A stretch of 64,000 nt of DNA from Phocoena phocoena (Eukaryota > Chordata > Mammalia > Artiodactyla > Phocoenidae): positions 164,709,270 through 164,773,269 of the forward strand of contig NC_089220.1 in the NCBI RefSeq assembly GCF_963924675.1, read 5' to 3'. Of the stretch, positions 57,801 to 63,817 are shown piece after piece. The notes under the pieces are model-generated. The model made no database searches. It was given only the letters and a program-made list of their open reading frames with translations, and had not been told where the DNA came from. The first letter of the stretch is position 1. The number at the start of each line of letters is the position of its first letter. The position numbers were made by a program, and so were the translations under genes.

Positions 57801-59472
57801 CAGTATGCAGTTAGTTTTTAAGTAAAACGTCAATTTGTTCACAGGGCTCAGGGACAGTGTCACATGTTCTGAGGGTTTCTCATCCTCAGCACTGTTGACA
57901 TTTTGGACCAGATCATTCTTTGTTGTGAGGGGCTGTCCTGTATACACTGTAGGATGGATGTTTAGCAGCATCCCTGGCCTCTGCCCACTGGATGCCAGTA
58001 GCACCCCTCCCCCAAGTTGTGACGAGCAAAAATGTCCCCACATATTACTAAATGTTTCCTAGGGGACAAGAGTGCCCCCACTTGAGAACCACTGGGTTAT
58101 ATCAATGGAGTTTGAGTCTGAAATCTGAGGTTTTAATCATTTTCTGCTTTCCGTTTCTAGATTGTAGGGACCGTGGACCTTTGTTGTCCTGTCACTCTAG
58201 GTCAGCGGGGCGTAGTGAGAGATGGTGCCCTTCCAGGTTGGGAGAGACCATCAGGCCCCCTGACCTGGCGTAACTGCTCTAACAGCTGCTCTTGCACAGT
58301 GGTTCCTGCTCTGAGGTGTGAGGTGGGAAAGGAATAGAGACGAAGCGAACCTGGGTAGATTCTGAAGTTATGTCTTTTTCTGTGTATATTTTCGCTAATC
58401 AGTTTCATTTCACTAAACTTTTAAGTCTTTATTCCTTTTTTTAAAAAAAAATTTATTTATTTGGATGCACCAGGTCTTAGTGGCAGCACACAGGATCTTC
58501 GTTGTGGCGTGGGGGATCTTTAGTTGCAGCACATGGGATCTAGTTCCCTGACCAGGGATTGAACCCGGGCCCCCTGCATTGGGAGCTCGGAGTCGTAGCC
58601 ACTGGACCACCAGGGAAGTCCCAAGTCCTCATTCATTATTTCACCCAACATCTTTATCTGGTTGAGATTGTTCAAGACGGGAGTGCAGTCAGCTAGAGAT
58701 CATTGCTAGCAAAGGAAGGATAATGGGGCTAGACTATTTCAATTCTGATCTCACCTTTCAGCATTCAGTGATTAATCCAATTCTTACTCACGCCTTGTGA
58801 TGGGGGGTTTCAGCAGTTAGCTAGTTATGAACTAGCCCTAGGCTTAGTGTTTAGGTGAGGAGTTTGGACATCCATTATGATAAGGATAGAGTCGTGCAAG
58901 AAAAATTGAACCACAGAGAGGGTCCTCACAGTGAGCATATTCTGTACATTAGAAATAGCAGGACTGTTACCCCTGTACACTTCTTTGATAAATATAATAA
59001 TTTCACTAAATCATATTTCAGATTTTACCAGATTTTTTTTTTTAACATCTTTATTGGGGCATAATTGCTTTACAATGGTGTGTTAGTTTCTGCTTTATAA
59101 CAAAGTGAATCAGCTATACATATGCTCCCATGTGTCCTCCCTCTTGCGTCTCCCTCCCTCCCACTCTCCCCATCCCACCCCTCCAGGCTGTCCCAAAGCC
59201 CCGAGTACCAGATGTTTTTTAGGTCCTAAATTTTAAAATTTGGCAATGCTAAAGTAATATTTAAAGATCATCTTACACTTTAGGGCCATGGTTACCTAGC
59301 TCTCCTTCTTTCCTCTTAGCTTTCTCAGCTGATCGTGAACACGGGGGGAGTTGCTGCCGTGATCGATTGCATTGGGTCCTGCAAAGGAAACATAAAGCTG
59401 CCGGGCATCATGATGCTTGGCTACGTGGCAGCTCATTCTGAGAACCTGGCAATGGCGGTCATCATCTCCAAG
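18140..59472 (+). CDS. SPAG6: SPAG6, sperm-associated antigen 6 (central apparatus armadillo protein), exons 1-7 (partial gene)
   Basis: SPAG6 is the mammalian orthologue of Chlamydomonas PF16, a protein of the C1 central-pair microtubule of motile cilia and sperm flagella, needed for normal motility. Coding exons are 18140-18164, 18244-18339, 36073-36239, 40946-41129, 56262-56467, 57357-57530 and 59320-59472. All junctions are AG/GT and phases agree. Together they give 1005 bases, residues 1-335 of about 509. The protein starts [20 protein letters not shown] and consists of repeated helical armadillo units with recurring motifs of the [11 protein letters not shown] and [10 protein letters not shown] type. 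No inactivating change is visible. Introns 2 and 4 are large (17.7 and 15.1 kb) and rich in transposons. The remaining exons lie beyond the window. Confidence 0.97.
18244..18339 (+). CDS. SPAG6: SPAG6 exon 2, residues 9-41
   Basis: The acceptor is CCGCAG ending at 18243 and the donor is GTGAGC from 18340. It encodes [20 protein letters not shown] and the following [12 protein letters not shown], the N-terminal helix and the start of the armadillo array. It is followed by the 17.7 kb intron 2. Confidence 0.95.
19430..19790. mobile_element. Ancient L1-type remnant
   Basis: Phrases such as GACATTGATAAAAATCCAAC, ATCACCACAAGGATCCCTTG and CAACCATTAATCTGTTCTCC match a well-known old mammalian L1/HAL1-type repeat from memory. 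Diverged, with no duplication left at the ends. Confidence 0.5.
21520..21576. repeat. 17-bp direct repeat flanking a T-rich insert
   Basis: GAAGAACATGATTTTTA occurs exactly at 21520-21536 and 21560-21576, separated by 23 T-rich bases. This looks like a target-site duplication around an almost body-less retrotransposon tail (antisense poly(A)). Confidence 0.6.
22640..22905 (+). mobile_element. L2 LINE remnant
   Basis: The order of phrases (TGCCTGCTTAATTCCTACTC, CTCAGGGAAACCTTCCTTGA, then CCTAGCATAATGCTTAGCAT) follows the 3' end of mammalian L2 in + orientation. Boundaries are approximate. Confidence 0.6.
22920..23120 (+). mobile_element. MIR SINE remnant
   Basis: It contains a diverged MIR-like core (TTATAACAGCTCAGGTAGGT, then AGTGGCCAAACTGGGACTAG). 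Ancient tRNA-derived SINE. Boundaries are approximate. Confidence 0.5.
25824..26551 (+). mobile_element. 5'-truncated L1 with 3' transduced flank
   Basis: Bases 25824 to about 26398 are the end of L1 ORF2 and the 3'UTR (CAGCATTATTCACAATAGCC, AACATGGATGGACCTGGAGA, AGTGAAGTAAGCCAGACAGA), ending near an AATAAA at about 26378. It is followed by about 150 bases unrelated to L1 that carry their own AATAAA (26515-26520) and an A-rich GAAACAAA tail. An exact 15-bp duplication, AAAATGACTCCAAGG, flanks the whole at 25809-25823 and 26552-26566. The duplication outside the extra sequence shows that both parts arrived together. A CA dinucleotide tract lies at 26288-26316. Confidence 0.85.
26288..26316. 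repeat. CA dinucleotide microsatellite
   Basis: Uninterrupted CA repeat inside the L1 3' region. Likely length-polymorphic. Confidence 0.9.
28430..29385 (+). mobile_element. L2 LINE remnant
   Basis: A long L2-like stretch on the + strand (CAATCAACCTCTCCAGCTTT, GTGTCACCCCTCCCA, GCCTTTGCACCTTCCCTCTG, then TTTAGGTCAGGGACAATTGT near the 3' end). Short open frames in it are incidental. Confidence 0.55.
29560..29835 (+). mobile_element. MIR SINE
   Basis: Clear MIR core: ATTTTACAAATGAGGAAACT, GAGACACAGAGTGGTTAAGT, AGATTTGAACCC. Ancient insertion, boundaries approximate. Confidence 0.8.
30195..31448 (+). mobile_element. Old L1 fragment interrupted by a CHR SINE
   Basis: L1 ORF2 3' end and 3'UTR on the + strand (AGATACCCCTTCACACCCAT, AATGTCCATCAACACATGAA, TGTATATTTTACCACAATTA) with an (AAAAC)n tail at about 31422-31448. 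The SINE at 30373-30581 splits it. Many stops: not coding. Confidence 0.8.
30373..30581 (+). mobile_element. CHR-type tRNA-derived SINE
   Basis: Starts GGGCTTCCCTGGTGGCGCAG (tRNA-like A box region) and ends in poly(A) at 30564-30581. Near-duplicates GTGCAGAAG and GTGCAGCAG flank it. Open frames across it on both strands are a property of this GC-rich SINE. Confidence 0.93.
31735..31860 (+). mobile_element. L2 3' end remnant
   Basis: A typical tail pattern: TTGAGAGCATGAACTGCCTT, then a TTTGAATGAATGATT ending. Short and diverged. Confidence 0.45.
32164..32243. mobile_element. 80-bp palindromic mariner MITE
   Basis: Near-perfect inverted repeats (TTGGATTGGCCAAAAAGTTC at the left, its complement GAACTTTTTGGCCAACCCAG at the right) with TA dinucleotides at 32162-32163 and 32244-32245. 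It folds into one long hairpin. Size and structure parallel human MADE1. Sequence resembles the cetartiodactyl mariner MITE behind the bovine miR-2284/2285 family, from memory. Confidence 0.85.
32465..32515. repeat. Pyrimidine-rich CCTT/CCCT tract
   Basis: Imperfect short tandem run of TCCC/TTCC units on the + strand. Confidence 0.7.
32689..33155 (-). mobile_element. Cetartiodactyl tRNA-derived SINE (outer copy, interrupted)
   Basis: A minus-strand SINE with a T-rich left end and GACCGCCAGGGAGGCCCC at the right. An exact 14-bp duplication, AGAATGACCTTATT, flanks it at 32675-32688 and 33156-33169. It is split by a second SINE. Removing that insert and one duplication copy leaves about 197 bp. 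Confidence 0.85.
32731..32983 (-). mobile_element. CHR-type SINE nested in another SINE
   Basis: Minus strand, containing GGGCTTTCTCTAGTTGCAGC and GTGGCTTCTCTTGTTGCAGA. The tRNA-like head is missing (5' truncated). A 17-bp duplication with one mismatch, GA(T/C)GTGGACCATTTTTA, flanks it at 32714-32730 and 32984-33000, inside the older SINE. Confidence 0.85.
33925..34330 (+). mobile_element. Old L1 3' fragment with internal deletion
   Basis: L1 phrases in + orientation (AAATGGGCAAAGGACTTAAA, TTGCTGGTGGGAGTGTAAAA) jump straight to the 3' end (TATGTTATGTATATTTTACC), so the middle part is missing. Confidence 0.7.
35255..35440 (+). mobile_element. MIR SINE remnant
   Basis: CCATTTCCACATCTGTAAAA followed by ATAGGGCTTACTTCCTAGG and a TTATTATTGTTG end matches the MIR 3' half. 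Confidence 0.65.
36073..36239 (+). CDS. SPAG6: SPAG6 exon 3, residues 41-96
   Basis: The acceptor is AACGTAG ending at 36072 and the donor is GTAAGC from 36240. It encodes the first full armadillo unit ([20 protein letters not shown] and then [22 protein letters not shown]). It ends in phase 0. Confidence 0.97.
36945..37274 (+). mobile_element. Long CHR-type SINE
   Basis: Head GGTTTCCCTGGTGGCGCAGT, body with repeated CGCCACAACTACTGAGCC units, tail AAAAATAAATAAAATC. This is the longer subtype of about 330 bp with the AAATAAAT-type tail. Confidence 0.85.
37280..37975 (+). mobile_element. Old L1 3' fragment
   Basis: + strand L1 text (GCAGCATTATCCACGATAGC, GGTTACCAGAGGCTGGGGGC, TAGATAGGTGTGGTTGCACA) with no open reading frame of note. 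The long SINE sits at its left edge. Confidence 0.7.
38060..38200 (+). mobile_element. L2 3' end remnant
   Basis: CTCTGAGGGCAGGGTCTGTG and the following CTCACATAGAAGGTTCTCAA match the L2 3' end pattern. Confidence 0.5.
38448..39243 (-). mobile_element. Young 5'-truncated L1
   Basis: A minus-strand L1, about 796 bp. Starts with T-run plus AAGCATCTTTATTGGCGTAT (3' end) and runs into ORF2. An exact 16-bp duplication, AGAGAGTTAGGGATTT, flanks it at 38432-38447 and 39244-39259. Confidence 0.93.
38824..39225 (-). pseudogene. L1 ORF2 C-terminal fragment
   Basis: An open minus-strand stretch encoding the cysteine-containing C-terminus of L1 ORF2p ([20 protein letters not shown] near its start). The endonuclease and reverse transcriptase domains are absent because of 5' truncation, so it is a dead fragment despite being open. 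Confidence 0.85.
40139..40347 (+). mobile_element. CHR-type SINE with exact duplication
   Basis: Head GGCTTCCCTGGTGGCGCAGT, poly(A) at 40330-40347. Exact GTATCATG duplicates at 40130-40137 and 40348-40355. Confidence 0.95.
40946..41129 (+). CDS. SPAG6: SPAG6 exon 4, residues 97-158
   Basis: The acceptor is CCTTGTAG ending at 40945 and the donor is GTAATG from 41130. It encodes [20 protein letters not shown] through [12 protein letters not shown], an armadillo unit and a half. It leaves one base of Glu158 for the next exon. Confidence 0.97.
41221..41550 (-). mobile_element. CHR-type SINE
   Basis: T-rich left end, GGCTGCATTGGGTCTTTGGT, and right end CACCAGGGAAGTCCC. Imperfect flanking repeats around AGATATG support the ends. 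Confidence 0.88.
42006..42223 (+). mobile_element. CHR-type SINE with exact duplication
   Basis: Head GGGCTTCCCTGGTGGCGCAG, A-rich tail. Exact AAGAAGGGGCC duplicates at 41995-42005 and 42224-42234. Confidence 0.95.
42490..42715 (+). mobile_element. MIR SINE
   Basis: Nearly full-length MIR: AGTGGTTAAGAGCATTGTGG, TGTGTAACCTTGGACACGGC, then TTGGCACATGGTAAGTAATC. Confidence 0.8.
43235..43465 (+). mobile_element. MIR SINE
   Basis: AATAGCTACCGTTTATCAAG, CCGTGTGCCTGGCTCTGTGC, TTGAGTCTAAATCTGTCTTG follow the MIR order. The open frame inside it is incidental. Confidence 0.65.
43562..43934 (-). mobile_element. CHR-type SINE (long form)
   Basis: T-rich left end, GGGCTTTCTCTAGTTGTGGC and right end ACGCCACCAGGGAAGTCC. 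Near-matching TTTAATT flanks. A rightward repeat of the GGCTCAGTAGTTG unit makes it longer than most copies. Confidence 0.88.
44203..44218. repeat. Poly(T) tract
   Basis: Homopolymer with no recognisable element attached. Confidence 0.6.
45270..45560. promoter_or_regulatory. CpG-rich block inside SPAG6 intron 4
   Basis: About 290 bp that is GC-rich and carries many CpGs, isolated in AT-rich intron. It is not part of any SINE I recognise. A good + strand splice donor, CACGTAAGT, lies near 45549-45557 and another, AGAGGTGAGAG, near 45503-45513. It could be an alternative first exon or promoter, or an old GC-rich insertion. Confidence 0.5.
45757..45805. repeat. AT dinucleotide microsatellite
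   Basis: Long alternating TA run with one G interruption. Confidence 0.9.
45815..45910 (+). mobile_element. MIR fragment
   Basis: GTGAGGAAACTGAAATAGAG and the following GGTTAAACGATTTATGCTGG match the MIR core. Short. Confidence 0.5.
46289..46506 (-). mobile_element. CHR-type SINE, truncated
   Basis: GTTGCTCCGCAGCATGTGGG, CGAACCCGTGTCCCCTGCAT and CGCCACAAGGGAATTCCC at the right end. The A-rich tail end is lost. Confidence 0.85.
47105..47685 (+). mobile_element. LTR-like repeat (MaLR-type, tentative), copy 1
   Basis: GTGGTAGCCAGCCTCCCAAA, AGAAGTGATGGTCTGTCACT, TAGCAATGGATAACTAATAA match a common old mammalian LTR-type repeat remembered as ERVL-MaLR-like. Family name uncertain. No viral coding sequence is present. 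Confidence 0.5.
47883..48118 (+). mobile_element. CHR-type SINE with two-part tail
   Basis: Head GGCTTCCCTGGTGGCGCAGT, poly(A) 48074-48095, then the 12 bases GTCAGTGCTTCT and a second A run. Exact AAAGTGGACAGT duplicates at 47871-47882 and 48119-48130 lie outside both A runs, so the extra bases came with the insertion. Confidence 0.93.
48939..49277 (-). mobile_element. CHR-type SINE (long form) with exact duplication
   Basis: T-rich left end, GGCTGCGTTGGGTCTTCATT, right end CCACCAAGGGAAGCC. CTCACTTGACTTTTT flanks at 48924-48938 and 49278-49292. Confidence 0.93.
49630..50125 (+). mobile_element. LTR-like repeat (MaLR-type, tentative), copy 2
   Basis: Same family and orientation as the repeat at 47105: AGAAGTGATGGCATGTCACT, GGATCACTCACTCTGGGGGA, GTTTTAAGCAGCTAAGTTTG. 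The two are diverged from each other and about 2 kb apart. Confidence 0.5.
50405..50616 (-). mobile_element. CHR-type SINE with duplication
   Basis: Poly(T) left end, GCGGTACGCGGGCCTCTCAC, right end CGCCACCAGGGAAGCC. CCAGCC flanks at 50399-50404 and 50617-50622. Confidence 0.93.
50803..50998 (-). mobile_element. CHR-type SINE with small internal deletion
   Basis: CGCGGGCCTCTCACTGTTGT through CCACCAGGAAAGCCCT. Compared with the other copies, about 14 bases before AGGCTCAGCGGCCATGG are missing. GGAATTAGAGTTTTT flanks at 50788-50802 and 50999-51013. Confidence 0.92.
51055..51135. repeat. AT-rich self-complementary tract
   Basis: A run of TATATA/ATATAATATA units, largely self-complementary over about 80 bases. 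Confidence 0.85.
53355..53465 (+). mobile_element. L2/MIR 3' remnant
   Basis: TTCTAGCACATAGTAAGCAC followed by AATGAACACTCAGTGA is typical of old LINE2/MIR tails. Confidence 0.45.
53500..53960. repeat. Possible ancient interspersed repeat
   Basis: CAGGTGGCTTAAGCAATGAG and CAAGATGGCTGTAGGAGTTC recall a common old mammalian repeat, but I cannot name the family. The open frames on both strands have no protein similarity I recognise. Confidence 0.3.
54580..54869 (-). mobile_element. CHR-type SINE
   Basis: GGCTGCATTGGGTCTTTGTT through GCCACCAGGGAAGCC. Imperfect TATTAACT flanks. Confidence 0.88.
56262..56467 (+). CDS. SPAG6: SPAG6 exon 5, residues 158-226
   Basis: The acceptor is GACCCACAG ending at 56261 and the donor is GTAGTT from 56468. 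It encodes [20 protein letters not shown] through [13 protein letters not shown]. The open frame extends upstream into the intron, but the acceptor and the family sequence fix the exon start. Confidence 0.97.
56468..57356 (+). other. SPAG6: SPAG6 intron 5 (889 bp)
   Basis: AT-rich, with no recognised repeat or gene. Confidence 0.85.
57357..57530 (+). CDS. SPAG6: SPAG6 exon 6, residues 227-284
   Basis: The acceptor is CTCAACAG ending at 57356 and the donor is GTAAAA from 57531. The 58 in-phase codons encode [20 protein letters not shown] through [21 protein letters not shown] is inserted 45 bases after the exon end. Confidence 0.97.
57576..57797 (+). mobile_element. CHR-type SINE next to SPAG6 exon 6
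   Basis: Head GGGCTTCCCTGGTGGCGCAG, tail of AAAAC units. Exact CAACAGTATG duplicates at 57566-57575 and 57798-57807. It begins 45 bases after the exon 6 donor, in the same orientation as the gene. Confidence 0.95.
57868..58094 (-). mobile_element. MER5A (hAT-Charlie) DNA transposon remnant
   Basis: CTCATCCTCAGCACTGTTGA, ATGTTTAGCAGCATCCCTGG, GATGCCAGTAGCACCCCTCC and the terminal TTGAGAACCACTG (reverse complement of the MER5 end CAGTGGTTCTCAA). Confidence 0.85.
58436..58622 (-). mobile_element. Cetartiodactyl tRNA-derived SINE
   Basis: CCTGACCAGGGATTGAACCC (tRNA-like B box region, antisense) and right end GGACCACCAGGGAAGTCCC. Near-duplicates AAGTCTTTATTCC and AAGTCCTCATTCA flank at 58423-58435 and 58623-58635. 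Confidence 0.88.
59034..59205 (-). mobile_element. Very short 5'-truncated L1
   Basis: T-run, ACATCTTTATTGGGGCATAA, ending CCAAAGCCCCGAG. Only 172 bp of the L1 3' end. Exact TACCAGAT duplicates at 59026-59033 and 59206-59213. It ends 114 bp before SPAG6 exon 7. Confidence 0.92.
59320..59472 (+). CDS. SPAG6: SPAG6 exon 7, residues 285-335
   Basis: The acceptor is CCTCTTAG ending at 59319 and the donor is GTTTGT from 59473, a weaker donor than the others. The 51 in-phase codons encode [20 protein letters not shown] through [11 protein letters not shown]. No exon 8 was found before the window ends. Confidence 0.96.
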
Positions 59473-60039
59473 GTTTGTTCTTGCTTCCTTTTCCTCTGGT
59501 TATTGCAGTGAGATACTCTAAGACAGAACCACAGATTAATACTATCCCACAGAGTGTAAAATATAGCTGACCAGAGTCAAAGAACTACCAGCTTTCTTCA
59601 AGGTTTATTAGTAAGTTTCCCAAAGCAATGCTTGAAGTAAAGTTTACTTGGCAGGAAGTTTAAAGTTTTACTCAGTGTTTAATATCAATAAAATGTCAAC
59701 ACCTCTGAGTGTTAGTATCACCTATGTCTAAATACCATGTATTTGTATCTTGAAGGATTGGCTTTACAAATATGTAAAGCATACTTGCATTAAAGACAGC
59801 TATGATAAATGACATGCCCAGTGGTCATTTTTATTATTCTGTACATTCTCCCCCTTCCTGCCATTTGGGCAGGATATGACAATGGATGGCTCTCTCTCCT
59901 TCAGCTTCCATGAGCTAATTTCTCTTATTAGACATGGGCAATTCAGAGCACATGTTGGATAGCATGTTTCTGACATGCTGTTTCCTTGCTCTAGGGATTT
60001 GGCCTTATCTCAATTTACGGCTTGGAATTAACCCACCAG

Positions 60040-60100
60040 ATCACGTAGCCCTGGCTCATAGTAGGTGATCAAAAAATATTTGTTGAATGAATAAATGTTG
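60040..60100 (+). mobile_element. L2/MIR 3' tail
   Basis: GGCTCATAGTAGGTGATCAA followed by TATTTGTTGAATGAATAAAT. Confidence 0.5.
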
Positions 60101-60265
60101 ATCTCCTGAAGCATGCTTCAAAGGCTGCGTGCTCCCAGTGTCTCCAGCAACCCTCTAGGATGTGGATTTCTTATCAGCATGGAAAATCTTCTGCTGTATG
60201 TTAAACAGAAGTGTGGATTTTTTTTTTAATCCTTTGCTAATCCTCAGAATAAAAATAAGCCTCAG

Positions 60266-60469
60266 GGCTTCCCTGGTGGCACAGTGGTTGGGAGTCTGCC
60301 TGCCGATGCAGGGGACGTGGGTTCGCGCCCCGGTCCGGGAAGATCCCACATGCCGCGGAGCGGCTGGGCCCGTGAGCCATGGCCGCTGAGCCTGTGCGTC
60401 CGGAGCCTGTGCTCCGCAATGGGAGAGGCCACAGCAGTGAGAGGCCTGCGTACCACGAAAAAAAAAAAA
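60266..60469 (+). mobile_element. CHR-type SINE with exact duplication
   Basis: Head GGCTTCCCTGGTGGCACAGT. Exact AAGCCTCAG duplicates at 60257-60265 and 60470-60478. Confidence 0.95.
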
Positions 60470-61240
60470 AAGCCTCAGATCTTTATTTTCTACCAATTCC
60501 TTGATAATTCTTTACTTCACTCCTTTTTATCTCTAGCTTTTCCTTTTGTTCTTCTATTACCAAAGACTCTGACAGTGACTAGAGCAGTAGTGCTGCTTTC
60601 TGAAGGGTCACCACGGGGATGCGATGAGGATTCTTGATTCTCGGTTCTTTTGTGGATAGTCAGAAAGCCTACTGTAGGAAGGATGAGGAAGGAAGCAGCA
60701 ATTGCTTTTGCTTCCTGTGTTTCTTCCCCAGACTAACCAGGAGGTGCTCCCTGCCTTTGTTCTGGGGCTGCTTCTGGCCTCTCCCATCTGGTTTGTCTTC
60801 CATTTAACTGAAGATCAAGGTGGGGGCAAGCAGCAGTTTGAGGCAGACCACGCAACACTGCCTCATCCTTTCCCGTTCCGTGTAGTACTCTCAGGACTGA
60901 CAACACCTCCAGTCTAAATAATACTTCCTAATGTTCAAAGCACATTCAACGCTCCTTGTCTCATTTGCTGTTCAAAACAACCGAGGCCAGTAAGTCAGAG
61001 TGTTGGGCATGGGGTAAAGGGGGCTGTCTTCTTTTCCTCCTGCTTCTTCAGTCTTGGTATGTCTCAAAAGTATGGACTTTCTGGAGAGTTGCCTCATTCT
61101 GAAGATAGAAAGATTCTGACCTTTTTTTTTTCTTTTTGTATGGGCAGACACATTTTTAGTCGTAAGAAGGAAGTCAAAAAAATATGGCAGATCTCTTCTT
61201 TAAGAAATTGGTCTTAAAAACCTAATTTAAAGGTGGAGGG

Positions 61241-61445
61241 GGGCTTCCCTGGTGGCGCAGTGGTTGAGAGTCCGCCTGCCGATGCAGGGGACACGGGTTC
61301 GTGCCCCAGTCCGGGAAGATCCCACATGCCGCGGAGCGGCTGGGCCTGTGAGCCATGGCCGCTGAGCCTGCGCGTCCGGAGCCTGTGCTCAGCAATGGGA
61401 GAGGCCACAACAGTGAGAGGCCCGTGTACCGCAAAAAAAAAAAAA
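61241..61445 (+). mobile_element. CHR-type SINE with exact duplication
   Basis: Head GGGCTTCCCTGGTGGCGCAG, poly(A) to 61448. Exact AAAGGTGGAGGG duplicates at 61229-61240 and 61446-61457. Confidence 0.95.
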
Positions 61446-62516
61446 AAAGGTGGAGGGAAAAAAAGTATATATGATCATTTGGCCTTTGCTGTGGTAGCAT
61501 GACCCATGTGATAGTGGCTTTTGTGGTATTAAATTTAAAGTGATAATTCTTCTAGTCTCAAGTTAGTTAGAAAATTATGCCTATACAGAATTAATTATAA
61601 TTTGATTTGGTTATTTGACTCTTCCTTGGGTATATAAACTGTGATGCATTTGAGGCCCTTTAGTTAACTCTGTTTTGATTATTTAGATAAAATTGAAGTT
61701 TGAAGTGCAAGATATAAGCATATGCCATCTGTGTAACAAAAGTACTCATCTTCCTTTGACATTCAATCATGTTAAAATGGGCAAAACTATCATTTAAATG
61801 TTGACCAAAATTAATGGAAATTTACTATTTCAGAAAAGGTTTTAGTGACTATATTTCACCTAAAATTTACTTAAATAGGATTCTTGCTCATATTATTCAT
61901 TTGATTTTGGATCTATAGTAGGTATTTTGTTCTCAGATCTGTTATACTTGGTGAAAAGTCAATTTTTAAAAGGATTCTAAATTAACTTTTTTAACAAGGG
62001 AAAGCAAAAGGTTTTATTTATATTTTTATTTTTTTAACATCTTCATTGGAGTATAATTGCTTTACAGTGGTGTGTTTCTGCTTTATAACAAAGTGAATCA
62101 GCTATACATATACATATATCCCCATATCTCCTCCTCTTGCGTCTCCCTCCCACCCTCCCTATCCCACCCCTCTAGGTGGTCACAAAGCACTGAGCTGATC
62201 TCCCTGTGCTATGCGGCTGCTTCCCACTATCTATTTTACATTTGGTAGTATATGTAAGTCCATGCCAATCTCTCACTTCGTCCCAGCTTACCCTTCCCCC
62301 TGCCCATGTCCTCAAGTCCATTCTCTATGTCTGCATCTTTATTCCTATCCTGCCCTTAGGTTTATCAGAACCATTTCTTTTTTTTTTTTTTTAGATTCCA
62401 TATATATATGTGTTAGCATACAGTATTTGTTTTTCTCTTTCTGACTTGCTTCACTCTGTATGACAAACTCTCGGTCCATCCACCTCACTAGAAATAAGTC
62501 AATTTTGTTTCTTTTT

Positions 62517-62723
62517 CTTTTTTTTTTTTTCTGTGGTACACAGTCCTCTCACTGCTGTGGCCTCTCCCATTGCGGAGCACAGGCTCCAGACGCGAAGGCC
62601 CAGCGGCCATGGCTCACGGGCCCAGCCGCTTCGCAGCATGTGGGATCCTCCCGGACTGGGGCACGAACCCGTGTCCCCTGCATCGGCAGGCGGACTCTCA
62701 ACCACTGCGCCACCAGGGAAGCC
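62517..62723 (-). mobile_element. CHR-type SINE nested in L1 (3'UTR part)
   Basis: T-run left end, right end GCGCCACCAGGGAAGCC. An exact 18-bp duplication, TCAATTTTGTTTCTTTTT, lies at 62499-62516 and 62724-62741. Confidence 0.95.
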
Positions 62724-62749
62724 TCAATTTTGTTTCTTTTTATGTCTGA

Positions 62750-63817
62750 GTAATATTCCATTGTATATATGTGCCACATCTTCTTTATCCATTCATCTGT
62801 TGATGGACACTTAGGTTGCTTCCATGTCCTGGCTGTTGTAAATAGAGCTGCAATGAACATTGTGGTACATGACTCTTTTTTTTTTTTTTTAAGCGGTATG
62901 CCGGCCTCTCACTGTTGTGGCCTCTCCCGTTGCGGAGCACAGGCTCCAGACGCGCAGGCTCAGCGGCCATGGCTCACGGGCCCAGCCGCTCCGCAGCATG
63001 TGGGATCTTCCCGGACTGGGGCATGAACCTGTGTCCCCTGCAAAGGCAGGCGGACTCTCAACCACTGCGCCCCCAGGGAAGCCCCATGACTCTTTCTGAA
63101 TTATGGTTTTCTCAGGGTATATGCCCAGTAGTGGGATTGCTGGGTCATATGGTAATTCTATTTTTAGTTTTTTAAGGAACTTCCACACTGTTCTCCATAG
63201 TGGCTGTATCAATTTACATTCCCACCAAGAGTGCAGTAGGGTTCCCTTTTCTCCACACCCTCTCCAGCATTTATTGTTTGTACATATTTTGATGATGGCC
63301 ATTCTGACTGGTGTGAGGTGATACCTCATTGTAGTTTTGATTTGCATTTCTCTAATGTTTAGTGTTCTTGAGCATCCTTTCATGTGTTTGTTGGCAGTCT
63401 GTATATCATCTTTGGAGAAATGTCTATTTAGGTCTTCTGCCCATTTTTGGATTGGGTTGTTTGTTTTTTGATATTAAGCTGCATGAGCTGCTTGTAAATT
63501 TTGGAGATTAATCCTTTGTCAGTTGCTTCATTTGCAAATATTTTCTCCCATTCTGAGGGTCGTCTTTTTGTCTTGCTTATGGTTTCCTTGGCTGTGCAAA
63601 AGCTTTGAAGTTTCATTAGGTCCCATTTGTTTATTTTTGTTTTCATTTCCATTTCTATAGGAGGTGGGTCAAAAAGGATCTTGCTGTGATTTATGTCATA
63701 GAGTGTTCCGCCTGTGTTTTCCTCTAAGAGTTTTATAGTGTCTGGCCTTACATTTAGGTCTTTAATCCATTTTGAGTTGATTTTTGTGTATGGTGTTAGG
63801 GAGTGCTCTAATTTCAT
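62750..63817 (-). pseudogene. L1 ORF2 fragments, broken
   Basis: Open stretches at 63428-63817 (motif [20 protein letters not shown]) and 62889-63383 (motif [20 protein letters not shown]) are consecutive parts of L1 ORF2p in the order expected on the minus strand. The frame breaks between them, and the second is then interrupted by the SINE at 62879-63084. Not a functional protein. Confidence 0.85.
62879..63084 (-). mobile_element. CHR-type SINE nested in L1 ORF2
   Basis: T-run left end, right end GCGCCCCCAGGGAAGCCC. Exact CATGACTCTTT duplicates at 62868-62878 and 63085-63095. The L1 text resumes after it without loss. Confidence 0.95.

Larger units (their letters stand above)
57531..59319 (+). 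other. SPAG6: SPAG6 intron 6 (1.8 kb)
   Basis: Contains two SINEs, a MER5A and a very short L1, all listed. 58.1-58.4 and 58.65-59.0 kb show nothing I can name. Confidence 0.85.
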
